Shown here: in pieces, positions 1-11,537 of the stretch | Layout of the letters: each line of letters opens with the position of its first letter | Numbering within the stretch: the first letter of the stretch is position 1 | Assembly: GCA_905182985.1 (NCBI GenBank) | Contig: CAJJDN010000038.1 | Coordinates: 142,258 to 206,257 of the forward strand | Source: Paramecium sonneborni | Lineage: Eukaryota; Ciliophora; Oligohymenophorea; Peniculida; Parameciidae | DNA length: 64,000 nt | Reading direction: 5' to 3' | Translations under genes and position numbers: made by a program | Notes under the pieces: generated by a model | Database searches by the model: none | What the model saw: only the letters and a program-made list of their open reading frames with translations | What the model was told of the DNA's origin: nothing

Positions 1-1
1 T

Positions 2-814
2 AAACCAGACTTAATTACTTTTAGTACCTTATTAAAAGGACATTGTAGAAGAGGTAATATGAAAAGACTCAATGAGACAGTATAAACTATGATTACTTTT
101 TAAATTACTCCTGATGAATCGTTATTATAATTGATTTTAGAATCTTGTCTTAATCAACAATAATTTTATAATGGGGTTTAAATATATAATCAATTTTGTC
201 ATTAAATTCCTTAATCAATTCAATTGTTATTGATAACAATTAGATTACATAGTTAAGATAAGTAATTACTCTAAGTAATTCCATTATTGAATAGATTATA
301 TCAATTAATGAATGAAAATAGAATATCACATTAATCTTTAGAATAAACAATCAATTCCTTATTATAAAATTAATTGGATGAATAACTTTATCCTCTTGTT
401 ACAAACATTGTAATATTAGCCTTGAAAATGGATTATAATGTTTCTAATTTGGAAACATTATTATCAATTAAAAATTCTTAATTGATGACATTATTATAAA
501 ATACTAATCAAGTTCCATGTAATAAGTTAACTTAAATATTGGGAGAGTTATCGAATGAAGATTAGAATATATGTAGATAATATATTAAGAAAAACAGTAA
601 GAATGATTTAAAGGAACCTTTGAATGAATAATTTGGATAGGTATTTTTATAATGTAACAACAATTCTAAAAAGAGTAAACCTTAAGAAAGATCTTCTCCA
701 TTTAATAATGAAAACAAAGAGAATATGTATAATCCGAAGCGTTAGTATAATAATTATGGAAAGAATGATTTGAATGAATTTATGCCAAACAAGGGATATG
801 CAAAAAGAAGATGA
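2..814 (+). CDS. Pentatricopeptide-repeat (PPR) protein, C-terminal part
   Basis: The frame is open from the left edge of the window, so the 5' end is missing; 270 residues are visible. The first residues (PDLITFSTLLKGHCRRGNM) form a typical PPR helix pair, followed by a second one beginning near TPDESLLQLILESC. PPR proteins are helical-repeat proteins that usually bind organelle RNA in mitochondria or plastids. After about 190 residues the repeats give way to a polar N/K-rich tail ending KGYAKRR before TGA. TAA and TAG occur many times in frame as glutamine. No intron is needed. The next gene starts only 22 bp downstream on the same strand. Family call is fairly firm; the RNA target cannot be told. 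Confidence 0.75.
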
Positions 815-835
815 TTAATTAATTAATATTATAAA

Positions 836-2102
836 ATGAATAATAATCAATCATTAGAAGATATTGATTAATATCTTCATTCATATGGAACATAATAATC
901 TATACCAAATATTCTGTAATAAGCTATTACTTAGGACTAAATGTTGGCTTAAAATGTTAGACTATTACAATAATTGCATGAACAATAATCTATTTTGAAT
1001 TTACAAAGTTTAATGATACTCAATCCTATGGTTCAAACTTAAGTGAACTAAGATAGTAAAAAGATTAAAAAATCATTTAAAACCATATAAGTAATACCAC
1101 CAGTAAATACAAGGGAAGATGCATAACATCTCTAAGAAATTAAAGGAAATGTTAAGAATGCCTATATAAAGAAAATAGTTTCATTATTAAGTGTAGAAGG
1201 TGATAAATTGTTAGATGAAGATTTTCCTGAGGATTTAGATATTGAGAGTTGTTCAGAGTTTCAAAAATAAGATAAGTTGAATGGAATGTTAAATTGTAAC
1301 AACGACCAAATATAAATGAAATAAAAAGGCCGGTAAAGTGCAAAGATGTCAAGACTAAGAAAAAAATTTTATATAAAATTGTTGGAGAAAAAAGTATGAT
1401 ATAATGTAATTTATATATAGGTTTCAGATTTAGATTAATAAATATCAGAATATAAGAAAACCACCCGTTAATCATTTGAATATTTGACTTAAATTTTACA
1501 GTCGCATCCTATATTAAATAGTATGATAATAGGGAATTCTGCAGCAATAGATTAGGTTATTGAATGTTAAAGTTCTGATTAAGCCTAATTGATATTGGAT
1601 TCATATCTTGTAAGAATTCAACTAAATAATAGATGAGATATGGAATATGTGGAATTAAGAGAAGAGATTATTTCAAATATGCAGTAAAAAATATTTAAAA
1701 GAACTTTTTGAAAGGGAATCATGGTCTTTTATTAATGAGTTGGAATAAAGACATACAGAATTGTATATGACAGTCACTTATTTGTAGATGATCAAGATTT
1801 TAATCATTATGTGGAAATAGTAAAGAAAGAAGCCAAGTTAGTAGATGATAATCAAGTTTACAAAATATTGCCAACAGTAGATAAAATGTTAAATCATCGG
1901 AAATTATCTTAATAGTATACTTAACAACAATTATGATAGATTATTATTAAAATTCAATTAAGATATCAAAAATTTAAGAACCTTGTAATAAGATGTAGAA
2001 GAAACAGTAAATTAATTTACTTAATGCTTAAGTCCCATTTAGCATTTAGATTTTATTAAGTTGATAGAGAAATTGAGATCTTTCAATCGGTTTACAAAAT
2101 GA
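836..2102 (+). CDS. bZIP transcription factor
   Basis: A basic region (GRQSAKMSRLRKKFYIKLLE) around residues 170-190 is followed by a heptad zipper (KKVSDLDQQI), the arrangement of a DNA-binding bZIP dimeriser. The first 160 residues are Q/N/S-rich, as in an activation region; the C-terminal half is helical. Two introns are needed: 1394-1420 (27 nt, GTA..TAG, right after the basic region) and 1610-1637 (28 nt, ending GAG). The second acceptor is inferred from the frame change; a 23-nt alternative ending TAG would lead to a stop. With these the frame is 403 residues. It lies 45 bp upstream of the lipin gene, same strand. The bZIP call is firm, the second intron less so. Confidence 0.72.
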
Positions 2103-2146
2103 TTAATATAAAGTCATTAAAAAGTTTTGTTTTTTTCTTTATATTA

Positions 2147-3306
2147 ATGACATCTATTTTAAACAGTTTGGCTAAGATGAGATATAAAACAAATGTATAA
2201 ATAGAGTGTAAGAGTAGGCAGCATTTTCAGGAGTGACAGATATTGTGGTTGTTGATTAAGGAAATAACAATTATTCATCTACTCCTTTTAATGTAAAATT
2301 TGGGAAACTTAAATTTTTAAATGCAGAATAAATAATAGATACAGAGAGTATGAAATAATAAATATAATATATAGTTTTGAATATAAGAGAGTAATCTGTA
2401 ATAAAATAGATCAATTTAATAAAATTAGTACTCTTTATAAATGGAGAAAAGAGAGATGATATTTAATTTTATTTAGATGATGAGTAGATTGGACATTTTG
2501 CATATCATGAATAAGAAGATATTATTGAGCTTAAATAAAAATATTATGATTAGATGAAATTAAATTAGTAGAAATAGTAGGAATAGTAAGAATTTAAGTT
2601 GTCAAGTTAATCTTAATTTATTGTATTATCAAGAATACCAACTTGCAAAACATTAATTAGTATGAACTTAAAAAATGGATTAAATAAAATAATATATAAG
2701 TTAGATTGCAAGAGATTAGGGTTATAACAAATAGAATGTGAATTATATAAGATAGAATAAAATCAAAAGATTTTTATTAGTGATATAGATGGAACAATAA
2801 CAAAATCACCTGCTAAAGGAATGATTTTATCTACTTTTGGCATAAATTACACTTAAGATGATATTTGTTTATTTTACAGCAAACTTGCTTAAAAGAACTA
2901 TTTAATTTTATACATGTCTGCGAGATCAATGGTATAGTATGAAAACACAAAAGAATATTTAATTCGTTAAGTGTAAGATGGTATTCAATTACCTTTTGGT
3001 CCATTATTTTTATCACCTTAAGAATTATTAGAAGCATTTACTATTGAAGTGATTAAAAAATAAACAGATATTCTTAAATCATAAATGTTGAATGATTTAA
3101 TTTATTCAATAGGAAAAACTGGAACAATCCAAGGAGGAATGGGAGATAGATTAAATGATATCTAAGCATATAAGATGGTTAATATCCATTATGATAGGAT
3201 CTTACTTATTAATAAAAATGGAGAAATAGTTAGAGTAAGTGAATAAATGAAAGAGGAAAAATTCACAATGAAAGAACTAATCTAAAAAATGGATTTAATA
3301 TTCTGA
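2147..3306 (+). CDS. Lipin-type phosphatidate phosphatase
   Basis: Lipins remove phosphate from phosphatidic acid to give diacylglycerol, at the ER membrane. The N-terminal lipin domain is seen right after the intron (AAFSGVTDIVVVDQ, then STPFNVKFGKL). The C-terminal HAD-like catalytic domain carries DIDGTITKS near residue 205, matching the lipin DxDxT motif, and GGMGDRLNDIQAYK near residue 320, matching the conserved lipin GNRxxD region. One 23-nt intron at 2195-2217 joins 16 N-terminal codons to the rest; the product is 378 residues. This is much shorter than animal lipins because the long middle linker is reduced to a Q/K-rich stretch. It ends FxLIF before TGA. Function by family is secure; no regulatory sites are evident. 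Confidence 0.88.
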
Positions 3307-4306
3307 ATTTATTTAAATAATTTTATTATTAATTAAATGCTTCTAAGGTTATGATCTAAGCAATAATAATGTAAATCTTACTACTGCAATTTCAAATATT
3401 TTAATGAATAAATCTTGAACCTTAAAGATTAGATAAAATACTGGTAGAAAAAATTAAATATATTTTCATTAATAATTAATCAATATTATTCTTATCAATA
3501 AAATAGAAATTAGTAAATAATTCATTTTATAGATAAAAGTGTTTAGAATAATTGTTTATTTATATTCTACTCAGTGTAATTTTATCAGCCATTTAGTATC
3601 CATTTAGATAATTATTCAAGAACTCTAGAATCAATGAATTAATTGCTATAATACAATTTCTGAAGTGCTAATTGTTATTCTAAAGATATTAAAGATTCAA
3701 AGATTTAATCAACAAAATAAATTTCTGCCATGATAAATCTATTTAAATTTAAGTAAATGATTATAAGTATGGTTCTTTAGATCTAGTGCTGAAATAACAA
3801 TTTTAAGGATAGATAAGAGTATTAAATTATCAGCTAAGAAGAAGGATATAAGAAAGTCAAATATTAAATTCAAATTTGATTCTAATGACAATAAATAATT
3901 TCCAAAAGATTGAGATTAATTTATTAATCAAAAAAGTAAGTAACTCAAATAATTTATGTTAGCGAAACATAGTGAAAGAAGAAGCAGAATTAAACAAAAC
4001 ATGTCTTTAGTTTGAAAGACTAAAAGAAAACATAACTTATCCTTCAATTTGATCTATTGTAAATGATAATTGAAACAGGTGTATTGATAGTTTTAAAGAC
4101 TAAACCAAATTGATTTAAGAATGAGATAAAGATGAGATTGATGATTTTAGTAAAGCTTGAATAGATTTAATATTAATTTCCCTAGTTTTACAATATATAC
4201 AAGGGTGTTTATAATTAAAAGTATATCTGTTATAAGAACAAGAATATAATAAAATTAATGTTGTAACACAATAAATACTGATTGATTATTAATATATTAT
4301 ATATAA
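3307..4306. other. Unresolved stretch, possible decayed or intron-rich small gene
   Basis: No clean gene can be fitted. On the plus strand a frame from about 3415 to 4055 reads as helical Q/K-rich protein and would need one 27-nt intron at 3930-3956 (starts GTAAGT, ends TTAG), but it has no convincing start codon and a competing plus frame reads almost as well. On the minus strand a frame starting MAEIYFVDQIFE near 3734 soon meets TGA codons. Broken remnants of a small coiled-coil gene are the most likely content. Part of this stretch (from 3850) is repeated exactly after 5040. Confidence 0.3.
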
Positions 4307-5038
4307 ATGAATAGACTTTTGATTACAGAATTAGGGGATACAATGCGAACTGAAATGAAAAGAGATCTAACTAAACCTATGAAATAAAATAGAGCTTATT
4401 TAAAATCTTAATTGCCAGAAATAAAGAATAATTTTGGTAGTTCTGCTTTTTTTATGGAGATGGATAAGACTTAGAATCCTCTTTATTAAAAAAGTCTTTC
4501 TGATTAGGCTCTTCTAAATCTGTCTAAGGTTGCCAATCTTTCTTTGTTTGGTCCAAAAAATAAACAGAGTTTAGAGAATCATTTAAGAGAAGACCTGTTA
4601 ATAAAGAAGTCAAAAGATTATTTGAACGTATGTTTAGATAAATAGGTGGATAAAATTCTTGATGACAAGAGTATTTGAATAGAAATAATAAGTAGATTTG
4701 ATGAGTAAAAGGAAAAGATAGTTACTGAATGAATTAAAGAGATTAGAAGCAAAAGAGAAATTAAAACAGTTTCATTAGATTGCAACTGAATAATCATAAT
4801 TTAGTTCAATAATAGAAGATACTGATAGAGAGAATAAATTAATGTCAATAGTGAATGCGGAGGGTAAGTTATTATAATTGAAGAGAAGATATGAAAAGAA
4901 ATAATAGGAGGAGGAGAAGATGAAGGAATTAGTAAAAATGAATTATAGTAAATTTAAAGACAATTAGATTATGCATATAGAGGCTATGAGAATAATGGAG
5001 CATGAAGATATGGAGAATGATGTAAAGGATATTTTCAT
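3850..5038. repeat. First copy of an exact 1,189-bp direct repeat flanking a single N
   Basis: Bases 3850-5038 recur without any difference seen at 5040-6228 (constant offset 1190), separated by one N at 5039. The copy ends in the middle of a coding frame (after GATATTTTCAT), whereas the second copy continues that frame. This is the signature of two overlapping contig ends placed side by side, not of a biological duplication. Confidence 0.9.
4307..5038 (+). pseudogene. Truncated duplicate of the coiled-coil gene at 5497 (probable assembly artefact)
   Basis: This is the first copy of the gene annotated at 5497-6623: same start (MNRLLITELGD), same 25-nt intron (here 4671-4695), cut off at the N at 5039. 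It should not be counted as a separate gene unless long reads confirm a real tandem duplication. Confidence 0.8.
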
Positions 5039-5039
5039 N

Positions 5040-6228
5040 AAGAAAGTCAAATATTAAATTCAAATTTGATTCTAATGACAATAAATAATTTCCAAAAGAT
5101 TGAGATTAATTTATTAATCAAAAAAGTAAGTAACTCAAATAATTTATGTTAGCGAAACATAGTGAAAGAAGAAGCAGAATTAAACAAAACATGTCTTTAG
5201 TTTGAAAGACTAAAAGAAAACATAACTTATCCTTCAATTTGATCTATTGTAAATGATAATTGAAACAGGTGTATTGATAGTTTTAAAGACTAAACCAAAT
5301 TGATTTAAGAATGAGATAAAGATGAGATTGATGATTTTAGTAAAGCTTGAATAGATTTAATATTAATTTCCCTAGTTTTACAATATATACAAGGGTGTTT
5401 ATAATTAAAAGTATATCTGTTATAAGAACAAGAATATAATAAAATTAATGTTGTAACACAATAAATACTGATTGATTATTAATATATTATATATAAATGA
5501 ATAGACTTTTGATTACAGAATTAGGGGATACAATGCGAACTGAAATGAAAAGAGATCTAACTAAACCTATGAAATAAAATAGAGCTTATTTAAAATCTTA
5601 ATTGCCAGAAATAAAGAATAATTTTGGTAGTTCTGCTTTTTTTATGGAGATGGATAAGACTTAGAATCCTCTTTATTAAAAAAGTCTTTCTGATTAGGCT
5701 CTTCTAAATCTGTCTAAGGTTGCCAATCTTTCTTTGTTTGGTCCAAAAAATAAACAGAGTTTAGAGAATCATTTAAGAGAAGACCTGTTAATAAAGAAGT
5801 CAAAAGATTATTTGAACGTATGTTTAGATAAATAGGTGGATAAAATTCTTGATGACAAGAGTATTTGAATAGAAATAATAAGTAGATTTGATGAGTAAAA
5901 GGAAAAGATAGTTACTGAATGAATTAAAGAGATTAGAAGCAAAAGAGAAATTAAAACAGTTTCATTAGATTGCAACTGAATAATCATAATTTAGTTCAAT
6001 AATAGAAGATACTGATAGAGAGAATAAATTAATGTCAATAGTGAATGCGGAGGGTAAGTTATTATAATTGAAGAGAAGATATGAAAAGAAATAATAGGAG
6101 GAGGAGAAGATGAAGGAATTAGTAAAAATGAATTATAGTAAATTTAAAGACAATTAGATTATGCATATAGAGGCTATGAGAATAATGGAGCATGAAGATA
6201 TGGAGAATGATGTAAAGGATATTTTCAT
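5040..6228. repeat. Second copy of the 1,189-bp direct repeat
   Basis: Identical partner of 3850-5038. It runs on smoothly into unique sequence (AATAAGGATTAATC) and completes the gene that the first copy truncates, so this copy is the one to keep. Confidence 0.9.
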
Positions 6229-6623
6229 GAATAAGGATTAATCAGAGATGAGATTTATAGAAAGAATGAATGAGAAACATGTAAAGAGAAATGAATAGAT
6301 TTGGAAATAGCATCACTTTCCTAGATAACATAGGAAATGGCTATCAAAATGATTAAAAATATATAATAAAATAAAATTGATAAAAAAATGACAAGAGCAA
6401 TTAATCTAAAATTATAAGATAAGTTAATACTAATTGAGATGGCAAATGAAGCTACTTTAAGTGATCTTTACAAAAGAGTAATAATAAATTAAAGAATTAG
6501 ATAAAAGAACATCCTTTGACTCCGAATCCAGCTTAACTGATTGGACTAAAAACTGTATCAGGAGCTTTAACATTAGATTATATTTTATCAAGACCAGAAG
6601 ACAGGAGTATTAAATAATAATGA
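5497..6623 (+). CDS. Coiled-coil protein of unknown function
   Basis: Starts MNRLLITELGDTMRTEMKRD and runs through a highly charged helical middle (for example KRRYEKKQQEEEKMKEL), typical of a coiled coil; no known catalytic domain is seen. A 25-nt intron at 5861-5885 and a 23-nt intron (about 6480-6502, GTAATA..TTAG) are clear. Between about 6270 and 6337 the frame must shift once more: a 44-nt intron starting at the GTAAAGAG near 6272 would do it but is long for this genome; otherwise there is a frameshift, or a second small gene starting MAIKMIKN at 6337. The last part ends LDYILSRPEDRSIKQQ before TGA. It is 45 bp upstream of the kinase gene. Confidence 0.55.
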
Positions 6624-6668
6624 ATAGGTTTATTTCAATTAAATAAATTGAAGTAGAATGAGTGGTTG

Positions 6669-8407
6669 ATGGGAATTTATAAATAATAAACAGGATAGTT
6701 GAGTTTGAAAGATTTTGTATTTGAAAAATGCATAGGTAAAGGAGGAACATCTGAAGTATATTTGATAAGACATAAAGGGAATGCAAGACTTTATGCATTA
6801 AAAATGATAAAAAAGCATTACATTACAGATTGCAGACGTTTAGAATAAGTATTAAGAGAAAAGAAAATATTATCAAATGTATTAAATTAGAGTCCATTTA
6901 TTGTACCATTGTATGCAACTTTTGCAACAAAAGAACATTTGTGCTTCTTAATGGAATACAGTCCAGGAGGGGAAATGTTCTTTCATCTTTAAAATTATAG
7001 ATTTACAGAAGATGAAGCAAAAAAATATTTTTGTGAAGTAATTTGTACATTAGAAGAGTTGCATAAGCATAAAGTGCTTTATAGAGATTTAAAGGTAGAT
7101 AATATTATTTATTATAATATAACAGCCAGAAAATATCTTGATAGATATTAGAGGTCATATTTAATTGACAGATTTTGGTCTATCTAAATTAGACTTGATG
7201 AATGAAGATGTTACTCATAGTTTCTGTGGTTCACCTGAATACATGCCTCCAGAAATTGTTAGGTAAGATTACTGACTAATTTAGTCGTTAAGGATATTCA
7301 TACCCAGCAGACTTTTATACTTTGGGTTGTTTATTACATGAATTATTGTTGGGGTTACCTCCACATTATTCTTAAAACACTGATGAGATCTTTTAAAAGA
7401 TAATTAATGAAGAATTAGAGTTACCTGATGATCTTACTGAAGAAGTTATTGAATTATTAATTGATTTATTATAAAAAGATGTCAGTAAAAGAATCAAAGA
7501 TTTTAAAATTTTGAAGAAATATAAATGGTTAAATGATGTTAATTGGGAAACAATTAAAAATAAACAATTTGAAATGCCTATTCAAATTGATATTTATGAA
7601 ACTCATATTCATGGAGAATTCTTAAAAGTAGATGTTGCAGAATTTAATTCAAAAAATGAAACTGGTGATTTAAAACCTTAAGATGATTTATTTGAATTCT
7701 TCCATTATATTAATCCTATCTATTAAGATTAATTTTTAATAGAATCAAAATAATAAAATATCAAAAATAGAGCTTCAAGTGATATGATAATAGAGAAGAA
7801 ATAGAAACTAGTATTAAATGAAAAATAATCTAATGTAAATCCAAATTAATTGAAGAAATGTAATTCAGTAAAATAATCTTTGAAGTCTGCCAGTTCTCCA
7901 AGAATAAGTAATTAATTATTTAGTGCTGGACATCATAGTACTTAGAACTCACCTAAGAAATAACTACAACTTAATTTATAAGATATAGATAATCAATTAG
8001 CTATGAAAACTCCAAAATAACCAAAATCTTTAGCTGGAACAACTCCAACAGCAGCAACACTGGCCTTACTTAGAAAAAGTTTTTAAACTTTGCTCAAAAA
8101 AGCTCCATCATTACGAAATTAAGATAACAATCCAACTTTGAGAACTTTATTATCAGAAAGGTCTTTAATGGATAAGAATTATGTTAATCATATTAATTAT
8201 ATTTAGATTTAAAAAATATTACAATTATAACATAGTAGTCCTACAAATCGGGAATTGTCATAGAGACCACCTCAACAATAGCAAAAAAGAATTTCAAGCA
8301 CTTCCACCCATCTAAAATCATAGTTATCATAATTATCACTTTTTACTCTATCTTCATAAATTACTTAAAGAGGTAGTACCTCACATAGACCAAAACTAAA
8401 ATAATGA
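6669..8407 (+). CDS. AGC-family serine/threonine protein kinase
   Basis: All kinase landmarks are present: glycine loop CIGKGGTSEVYL (about residues 20-31), lysine in ALKMIKK (about 50), catalytic loop YRDLKPEN (about 145), DFGLSK, and SPEYMPPEI in the activation segment in the style of AGC kinases. The kinase domain ends near residue 300 and is followed by about 260 polar, S/Q/N-rich residues, likely regulatory. Introns at 7095-7125 (31 nt, between YRDLK and PEN) and 7263-7284 (22 nt); product 561 residues. The start MGIYKQQTGQ was chosen as the first ATG in the kinase frame. An active enzyme is expected; substrate unknown. It converges with a minus-strand frame ending 25 bp beyond its stop. 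Confidence 0.85.
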
Positions 8408-8432
8408 TATTATTATTTGTATAGATATAATT

Positions 8433-8935
8433 TCACCTAACTTAATCTTTTTCATTATTTCTAACATAATCTCCATTTGGAATAAAATAAGGAACTCCTC
8501 CAATAACAATATTCTAATTTACTTAATTATTAAATATAGGGACGTTAAATAATAAATCAGGATCATCATGTAAATAAGACATCATAACTTTTGCATACAT
8601 CTACTTATGCTGATATTATAATACTATCCTACAACAAAGTAATCTTATAATAAATTAAAAAAAGGAATAGTTATATTTACTAAATTAAAGAAATTACAAC
8701 ATTTGGAAATATAAGCCAAAACTTTGTTGTTGGATAACAAGCAAAAAATAATATCACTCATGCAGGTATCGGAAGCAATGCAATCACTAAATTTTTCACT
8801 CCATATATTTAATAATGATAAATGCCACCATTTGGAACAAAGTATTCTCATCCATAAGAATTATAACCAGCATTGTTATAGTCTACTATATTAACCTTTC
8901 CTAATTACTTTATTATATACAATTATATCATTAAT
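8433..8935 (-). pseudogene. Unresolved minus-strand gene, frame interrupted
   Basis: The 3' part reads well on the minus strand: QNIVIGGVPYFIPNGDYV and a stop at 8433-8435, preceded by a possible 23-nt intron (about 8612-8634) ending CAG. Further upstream a tract reads EYFVPNGGIYHYQIYGVKNL, similar in style, but two TGA codons interrupt it and no intron removes them. It may be a decayed gene, or several indels may be present. No family is recognised. Confidence 0.3.
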
Positions 8936-9195
8936 AATTTATAAAAATTAAGTAATATTTTAAAATATTGCATCGATAAGCATAAGGTTTATTTATAGTT
9001 CTCAAGAGTTGCATTCATACTCAAAGTTACTTAAATTTATTCCTATTTTTATTCTAATTAACAATTACGACTGCATATGACAAAATTAGTATAAAATTTT
9101 TTAATAATATAAAAAGTACATATTTGTTATAGAATTATATTTTTTTTACATATTTTTATTATTAGATAATTTAAATTGTATTTATACACCTCATA

Positions 9196-10133
9196 ATGAA
9201 TTTAAATTAGCATTCCTAAAGTAACTTTTATTATATCAAATCTTTGCTCAAAAATAAATACTTAGCATTTGAGAAAAAAGATTAATTAAAGTATGCCGAA
9301 ATATGTGATAAAAATTTTCTTTGGTAAATTAAAAGTAACGATTAAAAATAAAACATCTAATAAGATTATTCATTAAGGTTCGGAGAGTTTATAGAAATTT
9401 TTAACAATCAAAATTAACCTTTTTTAAAGACACCTTTATTAGTTTAATAAACAAATTTAGAAATTATTTCATCTTAAACTTTTAAGAAACTTAATGATAA
9501 TTTAATTCAAAAATAACCATGTGTCTTAATAAATGCTGAAAATCAATTTTATTTAACAATTATAGATGATAAAATTTCATTTTAAGAATTTGCTTCTAAT
9601 GGAAGTTATTTTTAATTAATCCCCTAACAGAAAGAATTCGAAAATTAAATTTAAATTTAAAGACCTATCCTCAATTTTAGTTATGAATTTTATATTCGGA
9701 ATTATAAAACAGGTTATAGCTTAAATGCTAAAACTAATTTTAATATACTATTTTTAACTGCTATAAAGCCTAACCCTAATACAAATAAAGAAAAATGGAC
9801 TTTAATATAAATTACAGATAATAAATTTGAAATTATTAATCATTTTCATAAAAAATATATTAGTACTCAAGATGGTAAAGTATGTTTTATTGATACAAAT
9901 CCTCCAAATAAATGGAAGATTTCAAGTATAATATTAATATCAATAATTTAGCAATTGACAATAAAGTACTAACATATGGAACTCCTTTTATTATTTAAAA
10001 TTCTATGACCGAATCCTTTTTAACAATGAACGAATTCAACCTAAAAGATCCGTAAAATTAAGAACAAGAAGTGATACAAAGTAAAATTCTTACACCAGCT
10101 TCATTATGGATAATTTTTAATTATTCTATTTGA
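9196..10133 (+). CDS. Probable beta-trefoil (fascin/MIR-like) protein
   Basis: Starts MNLNQHSQSNFYYIKS and gives 303 residues with one 26-nt intron at 9926-9951. The protein is built of repeated units of the form 'FYLTIIDDKISF', 'FYIRNYKTGYSLNA' and 'FEIINHFHKKYISTQDGK', where short beta strands alternate with aromatic and glycine positions, as in the beta-trefoil folds of fascin-like and MIR domains. That assignment is by pattern only. No signal peptide or membrane segment is seen. The end (LWIIFNYSI) falls just before the long N gap; its last 390 bp recur after the gap, an assembly effect. Confidence 0.6.
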
Positions 10134-10139
10134 ATATAT
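9743..10139. repeat. First copy of an exact 397-bp direct repeat flanking the N gap
   Basis: Bases 9743-10139 recur at 10794-11190 (offset 1051). Both copies carry the 3' end of the beta-trefoil gene. As at the other two junctions, this looks like unmerged contig ends with an arbitrary run of N's between them. Confidence 0.9.
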
Positions 10140-10793
10140 NNNNNNNNNNNNNNNNNNNNNNNNNNNNNNNNNNNNNNNNNNNNNNNNNNNNNNNNNNNNN
10201 NNNNNNNNNNNNNNNNNNNNNNNNNNNNNNNNNNNNNNNNNNNNNNNNNNNNNNNNNNNNNNNNNNNNNNNNNNNNNNNNNNNNNNNNNNNNNNNNNNNN
10301 NNNNNNNNNNNNNNNNNNNNNNNNNNNNNNNNNNNNNNNNNNNNNNNNNNNNNNNNNNNNNNNNNNNNNNNNNNNNNNNNNNNNNNNNNNNNNNNNNNNN
10401 NNNNNNNNNNNNNNNNNNNNNNNNNNNNNNNNNNNNNNNNNNNNNNNNNNNNNNNNNNNNNNNNNNNNNNNNNNNNNNNNNNNNNNNNNNNNNNNNNNNN
10501 NNNNNNNNNNNNNNNNNNNNNNNNNNNNNNNNNNNNNNNNNNNNNNNNNNNNNNNNNNNNNNNNNNNNNNNNNNNNNNNNNNNNNNNNNNNNNNNNNNNN
10601 NNNNNNNNNNNNNNNNNNNNNNNNNNNNNNNNNNNNNNNNNNNNNNNNNNNNNNNNNNNNNNNNNNNNNNNNNNNNNNNNNNNNNNNNNNNNNNNNNNNN
10701 NNNNNNNNNNNNNNNNNNNNNNNNNNNNNNNNNNNNNNNNNNNNNNNNNNNNNNNNNNNNNNNNNNNNNNNNNNNNNNNNNNNNNNNNNNNNN
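10140..10793. other. Assembly gap of 654 N's
   Basis: Unknown bases. Because the flanks are identical for 397 bp, the true gap is probably zero or negative and the sequence would close if the two copies were merged. Confidence 0.95.
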
Positions 10794-11190
10794 ATATACT
10801 ATTTTTAACTGCTATAAAGCCTAACCCTAATACAAATAAAGAAAAATGGACTTTAATATAAATTACAGATAATAAATTTGAAATTATTAATCATTTTCAT
10901 AAAAAATATATTAGTACTCAAGATGGTAAAGTATGTTTTATTGATACAAATCCTCCAAATAAATGGAAGATTTCAAGTATAATATTAATATCAATAATTT
11001 AGCAATTGACAATAAAGTACTAACATATGGAACTCCTTTTATTATTTAAAATTCTATGACCGAATCCTTTTTAACAATGAACGAATTCAACCTAAAAGAT
11101 CCGTAAAATTAAGAACAAGAAGTGATACAAAGTAAAATTCTTACACCAGCTTCATTATGGATAATTTTTAATTATTCTATTTGAATATAT
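10794..11190. repeat. Second copy of the 397-bp direct repeat
   Basis: Repeats the 3' end of the beta-trefoil gene, including its intron (here 10977-11002) and stop (11182-11184). It continues into unique sequence after 11190. Confidence 0.9.
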
Positions 11191-11537
11191 TTAAAAATTT
11201 TATTTATTAGCAAAATAGAGGATTTCAATAAAGAAAACATCTTCTAAAAAGACTAATAAATAATCAACTAAAATGATTTATCCAATATATATAAGAATTC
11301 CATAATTAATTTGCTCTTAACGCCATTAGCCTTTAAACATTTATATGTTAATGATCAAAAATTTGTCATTTAGGCACCAAATCCCCATCTATTATAAGTT
11401 TTCATTAATTTAAAAAATATTTATTTTGACTTGTCTCATAGACATCATATTTTAAATTGAATTCTTCATCATTAATGGAAACTGATTTACATAACTCATG
11501 TAAAAGCATCTAGAGAGCACCAGCATTATTATAGATT
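11191..11537. other. No firm gene; small minus-strand frame overlaps
   Basis: Mostly AT-rich. A minus-strand frame beginning MSNNLSTIEIYNNAGALQ at 11563 runs to TGA at 11402-11404 (53 residues). It could be the last exon of the EF-hand gene to its right, joined by an intron I could not place, or a separate small gene. Confidence 0.3.

Noticed and set aside
3850..6228. Recent tandem gene duplication
   Set aside because: Perfect identity, a single N at the join and truncation in mid-frame fit an assembly overlap better.
8645..8851. Minus-strand open frame starting MRILCSKWWHLSLLN
   Set aside because: Its first part is out of frame with the better-supported EYFVPNGGIYHYQ reading; only its 3' end may be coding.
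10130..10861. Open frame spanning the N gap
   Set aside because: Most of it is unknown bases; it is created by the gap and the duplicated flank.
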